DNA of 64,000 nucleotides, taken from the NCBI GenBank assembly GCA_023459875.1, contig JAEWRY010000007.1, positions 1 to 64,000 of the forward strand, written 5' to 3'. Position numbers and translations under genes: made by a program. Positions 60,733 through 64,000 of this stretch are shown here, piece after piece; the first letter of the stretch is position 1, and each line of letters starts with the position of its first letter. Below the pieces are notes generated by a model. It made no database searches, had not been told where the DNA came from, and saw nothing but the letters and a program-made list of their open reading frames with translations. Origin of the DNA: Bacillota bacterium (GTDB lineage: Bacteria; Bacillota; Clostridia; Oscillospirales; Oscillospiraceae).

Positions 60733-63138
60733 ATGTTACATAAAAACTGGAACAAATTCAGAAGCACCGGAAGCCGCCTTCTCTCTCTTCTGCTCGCCTT
60801 CACCTTTGTCCTGGCGCTTGCCACGGAAGGAGCGCTCGCGTCCTCCTCGGAAGAGACCGCATCGGCCTTCCCTTCCTCTTCAGCATCCGAATCCTTCGCG
60901 CCTGGGGTGCAGCCGACGTACGATGAAGCTTATTACGCTACCCTTGATTACTACGGGGCGCTGCAGGAGGGCAGCGTCGTTAAAAGCTACCAGATGAACG
61001 GTACCTCTTCTCTAAAGGATTTTGGAACCTACGACGAGGTGGAGAATCTTACCGACAACACTCAGCCCACGGTATCGGACAGCGCCGTGGCCTTCGACTT
61101 CGGGGCACACGTCCCTGACCGGTTCTACTTTGAGGGAAAGGGCGCGGCGCCCTTCGCCTCCCTCCCCTGGAATTTAGGTATCTCCTACCGCCTGAACGGC
61201 GTTGCAGCCCGTGCGGAGGACCTGGCCGGCAAACAAGGGCTCATTGAGATCAATGTGGACGCCTACCCAAGTCAGACGGCTTCCGACTACTGCAAAAACA
61301 ACTGTGTTCTTCAGGCTGTGGCGGTTTTCAATGCGGACGACATTCTATCCCTGGAGGCGCCGGGTGCCCAGGTTCAGCTCATCGGCAACCTGAAAACCGT
61401 TCTATTTCTCGCCATGCCGGGCGAGGAGCAGCATTTTTCCATCCTGGTAGGCAGCGACGACTTTTCTTTCTCGGGGATGACCTTCCTTATCGTCCCCGCG
61501 ACGCTCTCCCAACTCTCCCAGATTGCCGACTTGCGGGACGCCAAGGAAAAGGCGGAGGATTCGTACGACAAGATCAGCGGCAGTCTGGACGTGATTTTAA
61601 ATACACTGGACGGCATGAGCGATAGCCTGGACACCGCGGCTGACGGTCTTGACCAGCTTAATAAGGCGCGCGACACCATTTCCTCCGGGAAAGGCGCGGT
61701 CTATGACAGCGGGGACGCCGCCATCAGCAGTTTAAATGGCCTTGCCGATTCGCTGGGTACCGTGGGAGGGCACCTGGATACTGCTTCCCGGGCAATCACC
61801 GATACCACCGGTCTCCTGACCAAGCTGACCGACAACGCAATCACACTCAAGACACAGCTGAAGCAAACACGAGAGGTCACCGACGAGATACAGATGAATA
61901 TTGAGGATCTCATTGACCTTATCGAGGAATATAAAGAAATCGATCTTTCTCCGTACACCATCTCGAAAAATATTAAAACCGACCTGGGCGATCTGAATGA
62001 CAATCTGAAAGATCTGCAGACCAGCCTGGCCACCATGAAGACGGTGCTCAGTGCGCTTTCGCAAAGCAGCCTTTCTTCTATCGACGAGGTTACATTGGAT
62101 GGCCATTCGGTCGATGAACTCGCTCAAGCCCTAACCACTGCGGAAAGCCAGCACGAAAACTACGAAGAGTATCTCTCCTACAATAACCTGTCGGAGAGCG
62201 ACCTCAGTTTTCTGGATTACCTGGGCGGGTCCAGCAGCCCGTACGCCGGTCTCGCCACTGTTTATGCGGAAAAGGATGCGATCCAGCAGGCGGAGACTAT
62301 CAACAGTCTCATCAGTCAGGTAAACACCAGCATCGGGAAGCTCAATCAGATGAGCGCCGCGCTGTCTTCCCCCACCTCATCCCTGCTGACGGGATTGGGC
62401 AGCCTCTGCGCTTCGCTGGGTAACGACGGGCTCGGCGGGGATTTGCAGGATCTGACCTCCCTGCTCTCCCAGATTATGGGCTTATGCCAGGACTATCAGG
62501 TGGAGAATATAGCGGAGAACCTTCTGGATGACGCGGAGACCATCGGCACCATCACTGCGGACGCGACCAAAAATCTGGACACCTCCCTCGATCTCATGCA
62601 GGAATTGGACGATACAATTAACAAGTATGTACCTGACGCGCAGCAGGCGCTCGCTGATGCGAAGACAACAACTAATTCCGCCGTCGTCGGCATCCGGGAC
62701 ACAGTTTCCTTCTTGAGTGCCTTGGAAACTCTTCTGAAACAGAGCGGGGGGAATCTGGACACCGGTACGGAAAAGACGCTTGCCGGCCTCTCCGATTCCC
62801 TCCGGCGCTCCGCCTCCGGTCTCGGCCAGACCGGCGTAATCCGCAGCGCCAAGGACGCCATTACCGCCCTCATCGACGACGAATGGAATTCCCATACGGG
62901 AGGAGACAACCGGATTCTGCTGATGGATTCCTCCGCTTCTCCGGTGTCTCTCACCTCTTCGGAGAACAATTCTCCCTCCAGCATTCAGGTGATCCTCCGA
63001 AGCGAGGAAATCAAGGTTCCGGAGGAGAGCAAAGACCAGAAAACTGCGGATGAAACCTCCGGGGGCGGCACCTTCCTTGACCGCGTCGCCGCGATGTTCA
63101 GGGATTTCTGGAGCGCCATTACCGGGCTGTTTTCCTGA
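60733..63138 (+). CDS. Secreted coiled-coil protein, YhgE/Pip-like ectodomain
   Basis: 801 residues from the ATG with AAGGAG at 8 nt. Signal peptide of about 38 residues ending in ALA. A beta-rich N-terminal region (about 50-270) is followed by a long heptad-rich helical region (about 270-720) full of Leu, Asp and Ser, with small repeats such as LDxxxxGLxxL. The C-terminal 100 residues are low complexity with an amphipathic end. No membrane anchor of its own is clear. The helical part resembles the ectodomain of YhgE/Pip proteins, often linked with MMPL and type VII systems; family membership is tentative. Confidence 0.65.
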   Translation: MLHKNWNKFRSTGSRLLSLLLAFTFVLALATEGALASSSEETASAFPSSSASESFAPGVQPTYDEAYYATLDYYGALQEGSVVKSYQMNGTSSLKDFGTYDEVENLTDNTQPTVSDSAVAFDFGAHVPDRFYFEGKGAAPFASLPWNLGISYRLNGVAARAEDLAGKQGLIEINVDAYPSQTASDYCKNNCVLQAVAVFNADDILSLEAPGAQVQLIGNLKTVLFLAMPGEEQHFSILVGSDDFSFSGMTFLIVPATLSQLSQIADLRDAKEKAEDSYDKISGSLDVILNTLDGMSDSLDTAADGLDQLNKARDTISSGKGAVYDSGDAAISSLNGLADSLGTVGGHLDTASRAITDTTGLLTKLTDNAITLKTQLKQTREVTDEIQMNIEDLIDLIEEYKEIDLSPYTISKNIKTDLGDLNDNLKDLQTSLATMKTVLSALSQSSLSSIDEVTLDGHSVDELAQALTTAESQHENYEEYLSYNNLSESDLSFLDYLGGSSSPYAGLATVYAEKDAIQQAETINSLISQVNTSIGKLNQMSAALSSPTSSLLTGLGSLCASLGNDGLGGDLQDLTSLLSQIMGLCQDYQVENIAENLLDDAETIGTITADATKNLDTSLDLMQELDDTINKYVPDAQQALADAKTTTNSAVVGIRDTVSFLSALETLLKQSGGNLDTGTEKTLAGLSDSLRRSASGLGQTGVIRSAKDAITALIDDEWNSHTGGDNRILLMDSSASPVSLTSSENNSPSSIQVILRSEEIKVPEESKDQKTADETSGGGTFLDRVAAMFRDFWSAITGLFS

Positions 63139-63152
63139 AGCTTTCATTAATA

Positions 63153-63198
63153 GGAATGGAGCCGCTGCAAGGTTTGCAGCGGCTCCATTCCTATTTTT
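63153..63198. terminator. Terminator between the MMPL operon and the ABC permease gene
   Basis: 18-bp stem with arms GGAATGGAGCCGCTGCAA and its complement around GGT, then CTATTTTT. Its T run overlaps the stop of the convergent permease gene. Confidence 0.92.
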
Positions 63199-63931
63199 AC
63201 TTTGCTGCCTTAATATTCGCCCGGCGCAGCAGATACCAGTCGATGACGCACAGCAGCCCGGCAAGCAGCAGCCAAAACAGCACGAAATATAGCGGGGATG
63301 AAATCAGCCAGCGGAAAAAAGGTCTCAGATCCACGCCTGACTTATATACGAGGATAGGAACACCGTTAATAAGCAGCGGGATGGAAATGGCGGCGACAAC
63401 GGTCCACAGCCTGTTCAGCCGCCAAAACAACAGGGAGAAAAACATTCCCGCCAGGCAGAAGGCAACCATGATTCCCGCGTTCACCATTGCGCTTTGAACA
63501 TGCTGGCTGAAAGACAGTGTCATTTTATGAGCGCCCAAAAAAAGAAACTGATACAGGTCGGCCGTGAAGTATCTGGCATTTCCGGCGGTGAGTACCTGAG
63601 AAATGCCCGTCATCAGTTCGCCCGCCGCGGAAAGGACAACCGATACGCACACAGTGGAAAGAAGTTCGCTTACAAAAGCGGTGCGGCGGGAGACGCCAAA
63701 TTGCAGGCACAGTCTCAGATCGCTGCGGATGTTGGTGACCCCCATGACAAACAGGCAGACCGCCGCGGCAAAACCGAAGGCCGAAAAGCTGACGGTGGAC
63801 TGTTCGCTTATAGACATGGAGCTTACCATAATCACCGAGGAAATCACGGCAATCGCAAGATAAAATACGGCGGTACCCTTTAAAATGTTCGGAAACTGAT
63901 ACGAAAACGCCGGTTTTAAATTCATTTTCAT
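63197..63931 (-). CDS. ABC-type membrane permease subunit
   Basis: 244 residues with about six hydrophobic helices and no catalytic motif. The cytoplasmic turn RSDLRLCLQFGVSRRTAF and overall layout resemble ABC-2 type permeases found with small ATPase partners. Its ATG overlaps the stop of the upstream ATPase gene (ATGA), so both should be translated together. Substrate unknown; it could be a peptide or lantibiotic-type exporter, given the neighbouring two-component system, but nothing in the sequence proves this. Confidence 0.78.
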   Translation of the reverse strand: MKMNLKPAFSYQFPNILKGTAVFYLAIAVISSVIMVSSMSISEQSTVSFSAFGFAAAVCLFVMGVTNIRSDLRLCLQFGVSRRTAFVSELLSTVCVSVVLSAAGELMTGISQVLTAGNARYFTADLYQFLFLGAHKMTLSFSQHVQSAMVNAGIMVAFCLAGMFFSLLFWRLNRLWTVVAAISIPLLINGVPILVYKSGVDLRPFFRWLISSPLYFVLFWLLLAGLLCVIDWYLLRRANIKAAK

Positions 63932-64000
63932 TGTCTGTCTTCCTCCTCCATCAAGCTGATGAAATAATCCTGAAGATTCATACCGGAGTATTCCAGACCT
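63928..64000 (-). CDS. C-terminal end of an ABC ATPase, cut by the window edge
   Basis: Only the last 23 codons are visible: GLEYSGMNLQDYFISLMEEE, then Asp-Arg-Gln and TGA. The (N)LxDYFxSLxE pattern is typical of the last helix of ABC-2-associated ATPases. Overlaps the permease start by 3 nt. Confidence 0.7.
   Translation of the reverse strand, partial: GLEYSGMNLQDYFISLMEEEDRQ

Overview
This 64 kb window looks like chromosomal DNA of a moderately GC-rich, anaerobic, Gram-positive Bacillota, most likely class Clostridia and near the Oscillospirales. The reasons are an Rnf complex, a T-box leader, SLH-anchored surface proteins, a Spo0A-like regulator, DUF4364/DUF5317/CmpB-type proteins, AGGAGG ribosome binding sites and SigA-type promoters. 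No phage, insertion sequence, rRNA operon or CRISPR array was seen. The lineage is inferred from gene content only.

Layout. 0.2-7.6 kb (minus strand): one branched-chain amino acid operon, ilvB-ilvN-ilvB-ilvN-ilvC-ilvD. It has two complete acetolactate synthases in series and sits behind a promoter and a T-box whose specifier reads as GUC (Val). 8.2-13.2 kb (plus): rnfCDGEAB, coupling ferredoxin and NAD to ion transport. 13.5-22.9 kb: housekeeping and poorly characterised genes, namely a YbaK deacylase, a DUF3048 lipoprotein, DUF4364, a CmpB-like membrane protein, an HD-GYP/DUF5317 pair, a C_GCAxxG_C_C protein, and a CoA-disulfide reductase fused to rhodanese. 23.1-26.9 kb: a 27-codon gene, tRNA-Gly(CCC), a 49-aa gene, then an AT-richer stretch with a PAS-Spo0A_C regulator, an ATP-grasp ligase and a GNAT acetyltransferase. 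26.9-30.3 kb: tdh-kbl (threonine to glycine and acetyl-CoA) and an alpha/beta hydrolase.

30.4-43.5 kb: an amino-sugar utilisation locus. Nine minus-strand genes (ROK kinase, SIS isomerase/deaminase, GatZ-like protein, sugar ABC transporter, Gfo/Idh oxidoreductase, DUF5107) diverge from a PocR-AraC regulator and nagA. The enzymes fit an N-acetylgalactosamine-type route. No tagatose-6-phosphate kinase or catalytic aldolase subunit is present, so the GatZ-like protein may be an epimerase. 43.6-55.3 kb: two SLH surface proteins. The first lacks its 5' end and abuts a reversed gene that also lacks its 5' end, so this is a rearrangement or misassembly point. The second is a 2,763-residue secreted beta-helix protein. 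55.7-64 kb: a DtxR-family repressor, a two-component system, an MMPL transporter with a secreted coiled-coil partner, and the edge of an ABC transporter operon.

The most unusual non-coding signal is a ~190-200 nt element present twice, at 16-216 on the minus strand and 55364-55554 on the plus strand. Its flanks are conserved, but one 17-18 bp stem differs almost completely between copies while staying perfectly paired in both. Other intergenic spaces (1925-2133, 34604-34766) hold arrays of unrelated hairpins, and a short GTCATCCTGAGCG-type repeat occurs at 13.3-13.5 and 30.3 kb.
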